The notes beneath the pieces are model-generated. The model was not told where the DNA came from. It was given only the letters and a program-made list of their open reading frames with translations, and did not search any database. Positions 13,539-24,883 of a stretch of DNA of 64,000 bases are shown one piece after another (position 1 is the first letter of the stretch; the number at the start of each line of letters is the position of its first letter). Source of the DNA: Microthyrium microscopicum (lineage: Eukaryota > Ascomycota > Dothideomycetes > Microthyriales > Microthyriaceae). Both the position numbers and the translations under genes were made by a program. The stretch spans positions 3,555,744 through 3,619,743 of the forward strand of contig MU004230.1 of the NCBI GenBank assembly GCA_010405405.1. The letters run 5' to 3'.

Positions 13539-14717
13539 TCATTTGTTCATCAACTGAATCGCCCGCTTTGCGCGAAGACACTTTAGCTTCAGAACCTTGG
13601 CAGCTTCGACAAAGAGATCGTTACTGGTAAATTGACCCGTTGACTCGATCTTGAAGATGAAGTGATCTTGAATTCTTCCCAGACGAACCTTGTCCGTGAA
13701 CTCTGGATGCCGAAGACATTCTCTCGTCACTGGATCTTTCATGGCATCAGCCACCACCGCGTACTTTTCGCCTTCGTGTCCTGCATATGGCGAGTTCTCA
13801 TCTTCGGCCTGTTCCTCCGTGACTGGTTTTAACGAGATGACTCCTTCGGGAAAGCATCTAGCGAACTTGCTCGCATCTGCGCCAATGATTGGCTTTATTA
13901 TATCTATCTTTGGCATCAGCCGGTAGGAAGCAGTAGCGCAAGGAGAGAATTTGGCGTGATCAGCGCCAATGCCTTTGACAGCGTGTGTTTTGATCTTAAT
14001 GACCTGGCCAGGACGTAGCTTTGCGATGAGAAGTTCGGGGTGCATTGGAAACACTGGTGATGGTATTCCCCTGTCGTTGCTCGCGTTGACGAAAGGCATT
14101 TGTCGATTGACAGGCTTAAACACAAAGTCGCGTGCGTACACTAATGTATTTCGTTAGTCGGGATAGATTTGATGAAGTACTTCTGTATTACCATGCGCAT
14201 TCTTGTATAGTTTTCTCGGGTCTCGCTCTCCTGCCTTCTTGTATTTGTCTTTTCCGTCTTCGAACCACTCGCAGTTGACTTCTAGATCTAGTTGGATGGT
14301 ATTGTAATCTCTCGGTTGGCCTTTGGCGGGTGCCCATTTGAGCCATTTGAACAGGTCATCATCAATCTTGAATGGTATAAGGCCCATCCGTTGTGCTAGG
14401 ACTTCATCTTGGATGACGGAGGTATTGTTCGAGATGTAGACGTCTTCGATGGCAATTGTAGGGACTTCGGCGATAAGGATGCGACGAAAGGCATTGGCGA
14501 TTGGCGCACTTAGGCCTATCAAGGAGAAAGATGAAACGAAAGCTTTGGTCTCGTGAAATTCGACTTGGAATGAATCTCTAAACTTGTCGATATTCCATGA
14601 GTGGTCTTCGCCAGGGTAGACGCCCGGGTAATCGGTGGCGCTGGTGTTTTTGATGGTCTCCGCGGTGAATTCGACAAAACGTCGTTTCGCAAGCTCGGCT
14701 TCAGAGGGTTGTGTCAT
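13539..14717 (-). CDS. RPC40: DNA-directed RNA polymerases I and III subunit RPAC1 (AC40)
   Basis: Encodes the alpha-like subunit shared by RNA polymerases I and III, which pairs with AC19 to nucleate assembly of both enzymes in the nucleus. Two exons: 14,717-14,192 and 14,140-13,539. The 51-bp intron (14,191-14,141) has donor GTAATA, branch GACTAAC and acceptor TTAG, and joins to read AHVYARD, a run conserved in AC40. The product is 375 aa, a little longer than yeast AC40 (335). Family motifs seen are the N-terminal dimerisation strand with NAFRRILIAEVPTIAIEDV, the AQRMGLIPF run, LRPGQVIKIKTHAVKGIGADHAKFSP and the closing DHFIFKIESTG. The start is the first ATG of the open frame. It is divergent from the complex I gene across 265 bp. 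RPB3 of polymerase II is the alternative, but the GADHAKFSP and VYARD context fits AC40 better. Confidence 0.93.
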
Positions 14718-14982
14718 GGCGGGTTATATGGGAAGCATAATTGTTGGTGTGAGTGTTCAAGAACTTTTCTTCGAAATAATTTTTGGAGCTCTAAAAAGTA
14801 CGCCCCACCATCGAAGCTAGCTTAGGGGGTGCTGTTATTATGCCGCTGAGCTTTCATGTCCCATGTTATTGTGCAGAGGTGCTCCAACCTCAACTCCATG
14901 ATTCAATGATTTTGGCAAGCTTTCGTCTCAATCGCCACTCTTTCAAGCCGCCTACCCTCCGTTCCTCAGCAGTGGTAGCAAA
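14718..14982. promoter_or_regulatory. Divergent promoter region RPAC1 / complex I 49 kDa
   Basis: The 265 bp between two start codons facing away from each other must hold both 5' leaders and core promoters. No clear TATA box is visible. Both neighbours are constitutively needed genes, so a shared TATA-less housekeeping promoter is likely. Confidence 0.6.
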
Positions 14983-16486
14983 ATGCCAATTGCTGCTGGA
15001 TTGAGTCGCGCTGCGGCTAATTCAGCGAAACGACTATGTCAACGGCCGTCCTCTAACTTCGCAATCCGATCCCTTTCCACAACTACACGAAAACATGCTA
15101 CTGAACCAGTCGATGTTGGCCGAACTCGATTGGTCCCAGTCGACGAGACATTCGGGAGGAAATTTGACTATCAAGATCCAGATAAGCTGAAGAGATTTAA
15201 TGCGGATATTGCGGAGAGAAAGATCCGTCACTACACGGTCAACTTCGGACCTCAACATCCAGCTGCACACGGAGTGCTACGGTTAATTTTAGAGATCAAT
15301 GGAGAGGAAATCGTTCGAGCTGATCCTCATGTCGGCTTACTGCATCGTGGAACCGAGAAGCTCATCGAATACCGGACATATCTACAAGCATTGCCATACT
15401 TTGATCGTCTGGACTACGTCAGCATGATGACCAACGAACAATGTTTCTCTTTGGCTGTCGAGAAGCTTTTAAACATTGAGATCCCAGAAAGAGCAAAATG
15501 GATAAGAACGCTATTCGGCGAGTTGACCCGTGTTCTTAACCATCTTATGTCTGTCTTATCACACGCCATGGATGTTGGAGCTTTAACGCCTTTTTTGTGG
15601 GGATTCGAGGAGCGAGAAAAGCTCATGGTAAGGCAAAGCATACAATGCTTTACGAATAAGGCTAACCCAGTGCCCAGGAATTCTATGAGCGAGTCTCCGG
15701 TGCCCGCCTACACGCCGCCTATGTACGACCTGGTGGTGTCTCGCAAGATATTCCGATCGGACTTCTGGACGATATATATCAATGGGCAACTCAATTTGGA
15801 GATCGAATTGACGAAACAGAAGAACTTCTAACCGACAATCGTATCTGGATATCTCGAACAAAAAACATCGGTGTTGTGTCCGCCGCCGATGCTCTCAACT
15901 ACTCCTTTAGCGGAGTCATGCTCCGAGGCTCCGGTGTTCCTTGGGATATTCGAAAGAGTCAGCCATATGACGCCTATGACCAAGTGGAGTTTGACGTTCC
16001 AGTTGGTATCAATGGTGACTGCTACGATCGTTACCTATGCCGTATGGAGGAGTTCCGCCAGTCATTACGAATTATCCACCAATGTCTCAACAAGATGCCA
16101 ACCGGTCCAATCAAGGTAGAAGACTACAAAATTGCGCCACCCCCAAGAGCTGCGATGAAAGAAAATATGGAAGCTCTTATTCACCATTTCCTTTTGTTCA
16201 GCAAAGGTTACTCAGTACCACCCGGAGAGACATATTCAGCAATTGAAGCACCAAAGGGTGAAATGGGTGTGTTCTTGGTCAGTGACGGGTCAGAAAGACC
16301 CTATAGATGTAAAATAAGAGCGCCCGGATTTGCTCACTTGAGCTGCATGGACCAGCTGGTAAAGGGCCATCTTCTAGCTGACGCTGTGGCCGTTATCGGT
16401 ACCATGGATCTTGTGTTTGGTAAGTCGTCCGTGATCATGTCTGATCAGACATCTACTAACTTTCACTAGGTGAGGTGGATAGATAA
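14983..16486 (+). CDS. NDUFS2: NADH:ubiquinone oxidoreductase 49-kDa subunit (NDUFS2), mitochondrial
   Basis: Core subunit of respiratory complex I; with PSST it forms the quinone-binding site in the matrix arm. Three exons: 14,983-15,627, 15,678-16,419 and 16,470-16,486. Introns are 50 bp each (GTAAGG...CCCAG; GTAAGT...CACTAG), with CTAAC branch points. The last exon is only 17 nt and restores the invariant C-terminus [13 protein letters not shown]; without splicing the frame would run into an unrelated tail. The product is 467 aa, normal for fungi. The first 40 residues are rich in Arg, Ser and Ala with [11 protein letters not shown], a typical mitochondrial presequence. Family motifs include [45 protein letters not shown] and [13 protein letters not shown]. 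The quinone-site histidines of the [11 protein letters not shown] run are present. Confidence 0.97.
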
Positions 16487-17541
16487 GTTTGACTTTCATT
16501 GGGCACTGGGTATATAGTGGCCTACAGAACTTCAATCACTTTCGACCTTGTAAATATGTAAAACTTTCACCCTCCTGCGACATTTGCTTTAAGCTATCAG
16601 CCAGGACTGGCGGGAATAACAATACAGCTTTGACCATCTAGCACTTTTTGTGCTTAATGCTCATTAACCATTCAGGCCCATGAGAATCGCTTGAGGAAGC
16701 TTAATGGTTCTGAGTTTTCTGGATGTGTAAATATTACCAAGTACCTGGAGCTAGTGAAGCGCATCGTGGTATTGACCAGATAGCCGCTGAACATAAGCCT
16801 AGACCCAATGTCGCAATATCTTCCATATTTGGCTGGGTATGATGCAGGCAAATGCGAGGGTTGGTCTTGCTCAGTTCGCATTGCTCGTCTCATTTCTCTT
16901 CCAAAGCCGAGCCTGCTTGTATTGAGAGATTGGTAATTTTGTTTACAAGAGCAGGGAAACGAGTGGCTGAGCTGGTCATCAAACGCAATTTGGATTGACA
17001 GCAGGCACAATGGAAATCCAAATTCGCTGAGGTAAGTTCACTGTACATCCCGAGGACCATTTGCGTTTGTGATACGGTCAATGTGCGCCTCGTCCCTTGC
17101 TGTGGGGTAGACTGATATCCACGATAGACGAGAACTCAATTATATATCAAGATGCCAGAGTCTGGAATTTCGTGTTCAACCAAACATTGAAAGTTCTGCA
17201 AGGAAACAGCGATCGGGTGCTCGTGCTGCTCTTTCCGATTTCATCAGCGTTCCTTCCAATTCTTCACCAACGTACCTTCCACCCTTTCATCGTCACCCCC
17301 TATTCAGGAAATAACCACCATTTTACTCACGGGTGCTCCTTCTCTTTTCTGCTGCCGCAATTTCCCACATCTTGGCGTCAATATTATGATCACGCGTCCT
17401 AGGTCTTCTCACTCACAACCTTCACTCGTCTTCTCCGCCATCCACCTCTTCCTATATCTTCATTCGTTCTCCACCCCCATTGTCAACACACTCTCTTCGC
17501 GCTTCTACCTTCGCTTTCGACCAATTCAACCAACCAACAAG
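16487..17541. other. Intergenic region with long TOS1 leader
   Basis: No convincing gene; a 112-codon frame on the minus strand (16,672-17,010) resembles nothing known. From about 17,260 to 17,541 the plus strand is strongly pyrimidine-rich with few A/G runs, the usual look of fungal promoters and 5' leaders just before a highly expressed gene, here the TOS1-like gene. Confidence 0.5.
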
Positions 17542-19085
17542 ATGATTATCATCGCCCCCTTTGTGGCCCTGTTGCTTCCAACAGCCATGGCTGCGGCCGT
17601 CACCAATCACTGCGACCAGGCCTCAACCTTCGTCGACGGGAACCATTACTGCAGCGCTGTTGAGCGCGTTTCATTCATGGATGTAAGTTTTAGTGGCTCA
17701 TACAATCGCGTGACTGGTATGCCTGAAGGCGGGGCTTGTACGTATGCTGTGACTCCGATCTCTGGTCCGCTTGCTCCTTTCGATGAGGATATGTCTTTGC
17801 AACTTCGTGGTCCTCTTGAATTTCGTCAACTCGCTGTCTACTATCCACAATCTGGCTCCGATATCAACAAACGAGAGCCGCACGCTAAGGTCGGCCATAC
17901 ACATGTCAAGAAACACCAACATGATCACGGTTATCACCACTTGCACCCGCGCCAACCAAAGTTGATCATCGAAACCGATGTAGTCACTGAGACTGATTAC
18001 ATCACAATCGACGCACCTGAGCCTACTATTGCCCATCAGGCCACGACCTTCGCCACATCTACTCGCAGCACTGTCACGCACACGGAAACTGAATTGGCGG
18101 ACTGCGACGATGATGGCGATGATCAGACCTCCTCCGCAGTAAACACTCCGCATTCGTCTCCCCAAGCACCTCTCAAATCAACTCCATCATCTCTCGCTGT
18201 TTCAATATCTACCACCCCCAGTACAGTTAGCACTGTTGTGTCCGAGTCTCAGCAGGCCCCTTCAAAGCCAGCATCGACGGTCTCACCCAACGGTGCAACT
18301 GGCAGCTGGAGTCGTGCTTCTTACTACAACTCGGACTCCAAGACATCGCAGAATATCACTTTTCTCAACAACATGGGAGGTGGCAAGTCAGGTGTTTTCA
18401 GCATACCATATGGGGCCTCTCTCTCTTATGCCTCTGCGGATGGATCCACTAGCGCAGCCTCGTCAGAGGTGTTTGGCGGGAAACTATCATCATGTCAGGA
18501 ACTCAGCGTCTTCTCAGACACTGCTTGCACCGAAGAGCTCTGTGGTTTCTCACGTCCCGGAGCAGTCACACGATGTAAGTGGTTCCCAATATAATCATAA
18601 CAACCAGCTGATCCAAATAATTAGTGGGATTTGGCGGCAAGAACGTTGCTAGCGGACAAAAGCTGTTGCTCATGGAATTCAAGATGCCTCACGATAGCGT
18701 ACCGTGCCAAGCACAGCAAGACATCCCAGCTATCTGGATGCTGAATGGCAAGATTACACGGACCGGCGAATACACCTGTAATTGTTGGAGCTCAGGCTGC
18801 GGCGAGCTCGATATTTTCGAAGTGCTTAGTTCTGGCAACAACAAGTGCATATCCACAATGCATGCAGGCCAGGCGAACACACAAGGAGCTGGGTTTCCCG
18901 ATTATTTTGACCGTCCTGTCGACTCGTTCGTCAAAGCCGCTGTACTTTTGAAAGGGAGCAACATCATTTTTCAAATGCTTCCCAGCGACTTTGACTTCTC
19001 GGATAATATGTCTGTTGAGCAGATTGCGAACATTGAAAACCCTTCTGTTCCCGGTTTGAAGGCGGCGAGCGCCAAATTCAACTGA
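17542..19085 (+). CDS. TOS1: TOS1-like secreted cell-wall glycosidase-like protein (DUF2403/DUF2401)
   Basis: Likely a covalently or loosely wall-bound protein of the Tos1 family. Exons are 17,542-18,574 and 18,625-19,085; the 50-bp intron has GTAAGT...ATTAG. The product is 497 aa. Residues 1-19 form a signal peptide (MIIIAPFVALLLPTAMAAA). The N-terminal domain has the family runs VDGNHYCSAV and GSYNRVTGM. Residues 110-138 are a His-rich stretch between a KR and an R. Residues 160-255 are a Ser/Thr/Pro-rich, probably O-glycosylated linker. The C-terminal domain (about 256-497) has LGFGGK, LLLMEFKMP and CNCWSSGCGELDIFEVL. The ELDIFE at 405-410 has the spacing of the GH16 catalytic ExDxxE motif; a glucanase-like role is inference. 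An upstream in-frame ATG (17,386) exists, but the signal peptide supports the later start. No GPI signal is visible. Confidence 0.85.
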
Positions 19086-20320
19086 ATAGTGTAAAGCTGT
19101 TGTTGGACTTGGGAACCGAGTTTGAGATGAATTCCAGGGGTTTGGTTCATGTTGCAGCGTTTTTCGAGAGACTCATGATTCATGATTATGATTTACAGTG
19201 GTTGCTGCAAACCACTTGATTGTACGATTAGATAGTAGGTGTAGGTGACAACAATTGAGAAATACCAACTAAAGAAATGTTTTATTTACACCTCCTGCTC
19301 AGTCTCCCAGACTACTGGAAGCCTGAATGGAAGTAATGCTGATGCACGCACTGAGTACCACGTTGCTATACTCCACAAGTCTCTCGTGGGGTTATTTGGT
19401 TCGCATCTGCTAGTTTGGTTCCTTTTCACCACCCTAATCATTTGCTTGAAAGCTGATATTCTACCTCAAGCTCTTAGTGATTGTAAAGATTGTAACTTGC
19501 AATGAAAAGATGTTACGTGCTCGCCATACAAGCACCGCAATGGTACAGAACCATTCCTTCTAAGAGGTTATGGGGAGGATTGAGATTGAACAGTAGTGCT
19601 TCATGATCTTGTAGAAATAAGACAAAAGCACTCTAGCGGAAGAACCGAGGCTTTCAGATGTGTGGGTGGAGCGACTAGGAATCTGGGGTTCGCCACCAAT
19701 TTCTGCACATGTGGTTGGCTATTCGGCATCTAGAGGCCGGACTTGTGGGCACAAGCATCGGTTGGCGGCCATTTTCTACATGTTGCGCGCATGCTTTAGC
19801 CGGGTACAGGCATTTTTTGTAGCATTTTGGCAGTGCAAGCTGCGGAGGCTGGCGGTTTGGGAGGTGGTGGGCAGAGACTGGCTCTGGTGGAGGTGGCCGA
19901 GGATTTGATTTGAGTGGTCAGTCAGCAACTCGTCAATATCGACGACATCAAAGAAACTGAATGACTGCTAGCCCTGATCATACCCATTTCTCTCGCCTTC
20001 TCTTTCTACACACTATCACTCTCCATCTGCACATGCCACTATTCCGCCTTTCATCCTCCACCTAATCTTCATCCTCCAGAAATATCACCACTTCAACATC
20101 TCTCCCTCACCCACCCGCTGTCTCTCTCTAACCGCGGCCGCCTCATCACCATCTCCATACCACGCGCCGCTTGTCATCATCCGCTCCCCGCTCCCTTCAC
20201 TATATTCGGCTCGGCTTAATAATTCTCACATCTTCAATTTCTAATCGGCTTCTACCACAAGCACCACTGGTGCGACAACACCAGCCCATGTGTCACTAGA
20301 TATTCCATTCGGACGGCTTC
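19086..20320. other. Intergenic region upstream of PEX13
   Basis: No gene recognised. Small open frames at 19,245-19,505 and 19,660-19,908 have no resemblance to known proteins. From about 19,980 to 20,280 the plus strand is C/T-rich, the usual composition of the promoter and leader of the following gene. Confidence 0.5.
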
Positions 20321-21814
20321 ATGTCAAATCCCTCGCCGCCGAAGCCTTGGGAGCGCGCCGGCGCTGGCACTGTCTCTGGAGCTCGTACGTTATCTCAATA
20401 ATTGCACTTAGAAAGAAAAAACTAATTTATATCCTAGCGCTAACAAGTTCCACAACCTCACAACCTACATCCACAATGGACGGGTCATCAACAGCACCTC
20501 CCGCCTTACCCTCTAGACCGGCTACTCTCTCTTCCGTCGTAAATCAAACCGCGTCAAATTATTCTACCATGAACGGCGCTGGTGCCTATGGTGCTTCACC
20601 CTATGGCATGAGCGGCATGAACAGCACATATGGCACCGGATACAACTCCTACAGCTCTCCATATAATCGCTTTGGTGGTATGGGAGGATCAATGTATGGA
20701 GGAGGCATGGGAGGTATGGGCGGCGGCATGTATGGCGGTATGGGAGGCGGAATGTATGGCGGAGGCATGGGAGGGATGTACGGGAACCAAATGGGAATGG
20801 ATCCCAACAACCCAAGCTTGACTCAATCGTTCAGCAACAGTACACAAGCAACCTTTCAACTCATACAAAGCATAGTGGGAGCCTTTGGCGGCTTTGCCCA
20901 AATGCTTGAAAGCACATTCATGGCTACACACTCCTCATTCTTTGGTATGTCTCGCAATTTATAAGTCTTGACCAGATCACAGCTAACCATCACCAGCCAT
21001 GGTATCCGTCGCCGAACAATTCGGTAACCTCCGCCAAACCCTCGGCTCTGTCCTAGGCATATACACCGTAATGGGCTGGCTCCGCTCCCTCCTCGCCAAA
21101 GTCACCGGCCGCCCACCACCAGCCCGCTCCACCGATCTCACACCCGCGAAATTCGCCAAGTTCAACGGCCGTCTCCCTGATGGCTCACCCGCTCCCCCAG
21201 CGCCAAGCCGAAAACCTCTCCTCGTCTTCGCCCTCGCCGTCTTCGGCCTCCCCTACCTCATGGGCAAGCTCATCAAAGCCCTCGCCCGCAGTCAAGAAGA
21301 ATCCGAACGCCGCCGTCTCGAAGCCCTCCCCGCCGAGACCCCTCTCGACCCATCCCAACTCCTCTTCTGCAAAGTCCTCTACGACTTCAACCCCGAAAAC
21401 GGCGCTGCCGTACCAGGCGTAGATCTCGCCGTCATAAAAGGCGATCTCGTCGCCGTCCTCTCCAAAGCCGACCCTCTCGGCAACCCCTCCGACTGGTGGC
21501 GCTGCCGAGCCCGCGACGGCCGAATGGGCTACCTACCAGCCCCATACTTGGAACCAATCCAACGACGTGTGCAGAACGCGATAGCAGCAGCGACAGCTAC
21601 GACGCCAGCGGGCAGTAGAGCGCACACGATGACGACTACTGTGGCCGGCAGTGGAAGCACGCCGAATAGTAGAGCTAGTACGCTGACGGGCATGAAAGTG
21701 GAGGATCTTGTCAAGGGACAGGATGGTGTCACTGAGCTGAAGCCCGAGGTGGTGGGGAAGCCGAATCAGATATCGGTGGAGAGTTTTCAGAAGAGCATGT
21801 TTAACAATTCGTGA
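20321..21814 (+). CDS. PEX13: Peroxisomal docking protein peroxin-13 (SH3 protein)
   Basis: Membrane component of the peroxisomal matrix-protein import docking complex with Pex14 and Pex17; it binds the receptor Pex5. Three exons: 20,321-20,384, 20,438-20,944 and 20,997-21,814, with introns of 53 bp (GTACGT...CTAG) and 52 bp (GTATGT...CCAG). The 64-nt first exon supplies the conserved N-terminus MSNPSPPKPWERAG. The product is 462 aa. Residues about 75-160 are Gly/Tyr/Met-rich (repeated GGMYGG), as in other Pex13 proteins. A conserved helical region with SFFAMVSVAEQFGNLRQTLG follows, then a hydrophobic segment (about 263-285), then an SH3 domain (about 312-378) with ALYDF-like VLYDFNPEN, DWWRCR and GYLPAPYLEP. 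The C-terminal tail is Ser/Thr-rich. Tail-to-tail with the E2 gene. Confidence 0.95.
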
Positions 21815-22450
21815 TGCGGATTGCGTGGTTTAGGCGGGGCGACTTTTATATCTCATTTGTTGATACCGGCGTATACAGCGATTTTCAAAGGGGGTGGCGT
21901 TTATGAGTTTACGATGATGGTTTTTTGGCTCGGTGCCATTATTCCCTTTTCTTTTCGTCTTGGGTGTGCGCATTTACACATTTGGATTGTGTCGAGTTCT
22001 GTCTGTATATGTACACGGATAGGGTCTGGATTTTTGGGATGGTTGTGGTGATTGGTAATTCAAAAAGAATATATCACAGTTTTGCTACTCGTTTTTGGCT
22101 CATAGTGAATTCGCACATTCAAGTAATTCATCCTATGTTGTATTTCTGGGTATCTGAATAGAACATGTCCTTTCTATTCCAACATGTGTTCTCGCCTACA
22201 GACCCGCCAATTCCGCAAGAGTCCAGCCTCTCACTCTCGTCTGTGTGTACAAAGTGTTCTTTTCGTCGTTAAGTTCATAAATGTATCTACAAGCCACCCC
22301 GCTTGCCCGCCAAACCGCGAAATCCAATTGAACACACGCAGTACCCCGGTATCTCTACTCTAGAGTAACCATCTCCATGCCCAATCTGCGAAAGCGTCTT
22401 GTTCATCCCCAAAGGACCACCCACACCGCTCAAGAGCATCGTTTCTCCGT
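21815..22450. other. Convergent intergenic region PEX13 / E2
   Basis: Holds the 3' ends of two convergent genes. The stretch after the PEX13 stop is T/G-rich and carries no recognised gene; its open frames of 60-78 codons look like chance. Confidence 0.5.
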
Positions 22451-23052
22451 TCACACCTTCTCATCATGAAACAAGAAACTAATATCCCTCGGTCTTCGCA
22501 TATTACTCCGCACAAAATCCGCATCATTCGGCGGTCTCTCATTCTTGCGATTCCCCGTCAACATGCTCTGCAAACTAATACACACGCTCTCCACATTATG
22601 TACCGGGCTCCAGGCCTGTTTGTCCAGCAAATCTAGACAGATGATGCCGTTGCTGTACACGTGTGGATGCATCGGCACGGGGTAGTCGTTCAGGACTGGT
22701 GGGTCGGCGCCGTTGGGCGCGCGCGTGAGGAAGACGACTTCGGGGGGCTCGATGGGGTAGGTGGCGCTGAAGGTGAAGCGTAGGCGGTAGGTTTGGTTGG
22801 TGTAGAGGGGGTTGGTGTCGTCGAGGACCCGGATGTCGAGATGCCATTCGGAGAAGTCGTTGGCGGATATTAGGGTTATGCCGGGGGGTGTTTGGGCTTG
22901 GAGCTGGGGGGTCAGTGATGGGTGAGAGGGTGGTGAGGGATTGAGGTTACTTTGATGAGTTCCTGGTGAGGGTGTTGTTAGTTTGTGACGATCGGAAGGG
23001 GATGATCGGGCCTTACTCGTTGGAGACGTTTGACTGCGAAGCTGGACGCCAT
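22451..23052 (-). CDS. Ubiquitin-conjugating enzyme E2, UBE2W-like
   Basis: An E2 enzyme; UBE2W homologues attach ubiquitin to protein N-termini. Three exons on the minus strand: 23,052-23,017 (36 nt), 22,962-22,951 (12 nt) and 22,903-22,451. The introns are 54 bp (GTAAGG...CACCAG) and 47 bp (GTAACC...CCCCAG); all joins are in phase 0. The 12-nt microexon encodes ELIK and completes the N-terminal helix MASSFAVKRLQRELIKLQAQ. The product is 166 aa; human UBE2W is 151. The active-site run HPHVYSNGIICLDLL has the catalytic Cys at about residue 105. As in UBE2W it has HPH rather than the common HPN tripeptide, and the C-terminus RNMRRPRD-like tail ends in FHDEKV, comparable to the UBE2W YHDD end. 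Codon use is GC-rich in the middle exon. Confidence 0.92.
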
Positions 23053-23794
23053 GACTTGATGTTGGTGTAGGTATATTGGTTGGAGGGTATTGTATGAGCG
23101 GCGTTCAAGCTTTTGGGTTTGCCGGTTGTATGTGGTTTGATGGAAGCAGTGATGTTGACGGAGGGTGTGTAGAGTGGGGTAGGTGATACGCTGGGCTGGG
23201 CGGCAAACGGGTAGAGAAGGAGGGTGGAGAAGTGACAAGTGTCTGATTGAGCAGATCAGATATCCAGTTTGATTGAAAGCGATGAGAACGAGAAATAAGT
23301 GAAGCGGATGCTGTTGGTGTTGAGTCGCATGGGAGATGCTGTTGGGAAGACCGGTTCAGCTTGAGACCCCACTCACCAGACAGGCACTGTCCTCCAGGCT
23401 CCACCAACACTGCAGTCTCAGCCTTATCGACAGCCTTGTCCAACTTCACCTCTTCTCTTCACCGTTGGCAACGATCAACATTATGCACCATCACATTTTT
23501 CAATCGCCCGGAAACGCTAATCCGATTGCAAAATGTAATGCTTTGGTTCGTTCAAACCGCATCAGCTCGAGCCTGACTTTGTAGGTAAACACAGATGGGT
23601 TTGCCATTGGCTATTAAAGAATGCTCTGGGACGGCTCTAGATATTGTAGAAATCAGAACCATCAATAACTTTGAGAGTTATATCATTGAACAATCCAAGC
23701 TTTTTATCTTTCAATCAACTGCATCATAACTTTGACAGTTATATCAACAATCCCGTCCCAGAATCTTATTACAACTACTTCGTACATACTCACA
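23053..23794. other. Divergent intergenic region E2 / unknown gene
   Basis: Contains the promoter of the E2 gene and of the 185-aa unknown gene. It has a short duplicated phrase (AACTTTGA[GC]AGTTATAT at about 23,667 and 23,728). No further gene seen. Confidence 0.45.
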
Positions 23795-24397
23795 ATGCCC
23801 GGCTCCAGCGCCCAGATCGGATCTATCAATAGCGTGGGACCACGAGACCCATCCTCCGACCATATATACCAAGTAGTTCGAGCATTCTGGAGCATGATCC
23901 AATTCTTCAGGGCAATATCAAACTTGGACAACCCTGCTGAGATAGGGGAAATTTTCAACAAAGCCCTCGAGAACGAGGACCTCCTGGACCAAGCATGGAT
24001 ATGGCGTCAGGTCAGAAACAACCTCAGGGTCGACTACGACCATACCATTCTACTCTACGAGATGGCGCAAGGCTTGGCCAACTTCAACAATACCCCCGAC
24101 AGGATGATCGGCTCACCAGATCTCGACTTGGTTACGTTCCTCTTCCACAACTATTACTATAGCGTGGACGCCGGTTTCGACGCCGTCACAACCAACAATT
24201 TGCTCTTATTGAAGGAGCGATGTGAGAAGCACACTGCCACTGAGAATGTCTGGGTGAAATGTGACGCGGATGAATTCATAACGAGGTTTCAAGATCTTTT
24301 GGTATGAATTTGTCCACTTTTCTTTCCCAAACTAATCCTCTGCTAGGCCGCCGTCAAGTATTTGGCCGATCACCCGGAATATACGCCATCGCCATAG
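23795..24397 (+). CDS. Hypothetical protein, 185 aa
   Basis: I do not recognise this protein. Exons are 23,795-24,301 and 24,347-24,397, joined across a 45-bp intron with donor GTATGA, branch ACTAAT and acceptor CTAG. The splice adds AAVKYLADHPEYTPSP to an otherwise in-frame stop. The start chosen is MPGSSAQIG, preceded by CACA; an in-frame ATG 63 bp upstream is less likely. The sequence is acidic and helix-prone, with no signal peptide, membrane segment or cysteine cluster. It has aromatic runs FWSMIQFFRAI and FLFHNYYYSVDAG and the phrase ENEDLLDQAWIWRQVRNNL. GC content and codon use match the neighbouring genes, which supports a real gene. It may be a lineage-specific protein of the sort often found at the edge of fungal accessory regions. 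Confidence 0.6.
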
Positions 24398-24567
24398 TCA
24401 ATTTTTGATGTATAAGTAATGAATCCGGCTGGATCGGGATCGTTTATTAGTTTGTAGGTAGCGGATTGTGCAAATGGTTTTAATATATAGCGTGTAGAAA
24501 ATGGAATAGGGAGTTCCACCAATCGTCCGAAAACAAGCAAGTGACATTACATCTGACTGACAAAATC

Positions 24568-24677
24568 AATGGCGCGCTCCCATCAAGTACGATGTCTCCT
24601 ATCGCACTTCTTAAAGAAGAGGGATATCGAGAAGCGTGGCGGATAATAGACATCATACTTGATGGGAGCATGCCATT
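24568..24677. repeat. Imperfect inverted repeat, MITE-like, with shared GCTCCCATCAAGTA core
   Basis: Arms 24,568-24,603 and 24,643-24,677 are inverted copies, with about 30 of 36 positions equal, around a 39-bp loop. The core GCTCCCATCAAGTA is exact in both. Similar single arms occur at 29,960-30,006 and 39,682-39,730 in the same window, so this looks like a small dispersed inverted-repeat family. Target duplications are not clear. Most differences between arms are transitions. Confidence 0.55.
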
Positions 24678-24883
24678 TGTTCTGCCTCTGGTTGACATTA
24701 ATGAGACTGGACAGGGATGTGTCCATCAGGCTGAGCATCAGGCTGACAATCAAAATATGCTTATGTCTCACAGCACCACCACATTAGAGCTACTACACTC
24801 TGAAAAAATATCAAACCATCAATAAATTGCTCCATGATTACATCTGCTTAGTTGTCAAATAAAAATACGGCACTTTATCTTCC

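Noticed and set aside
17686-17720. Possible intron with donor GTAAGT inside the TOS1 N-terminal domain
   Set aside because: The frame reads through to the conserved GSYNRVTGM, which would be lost by splicing.
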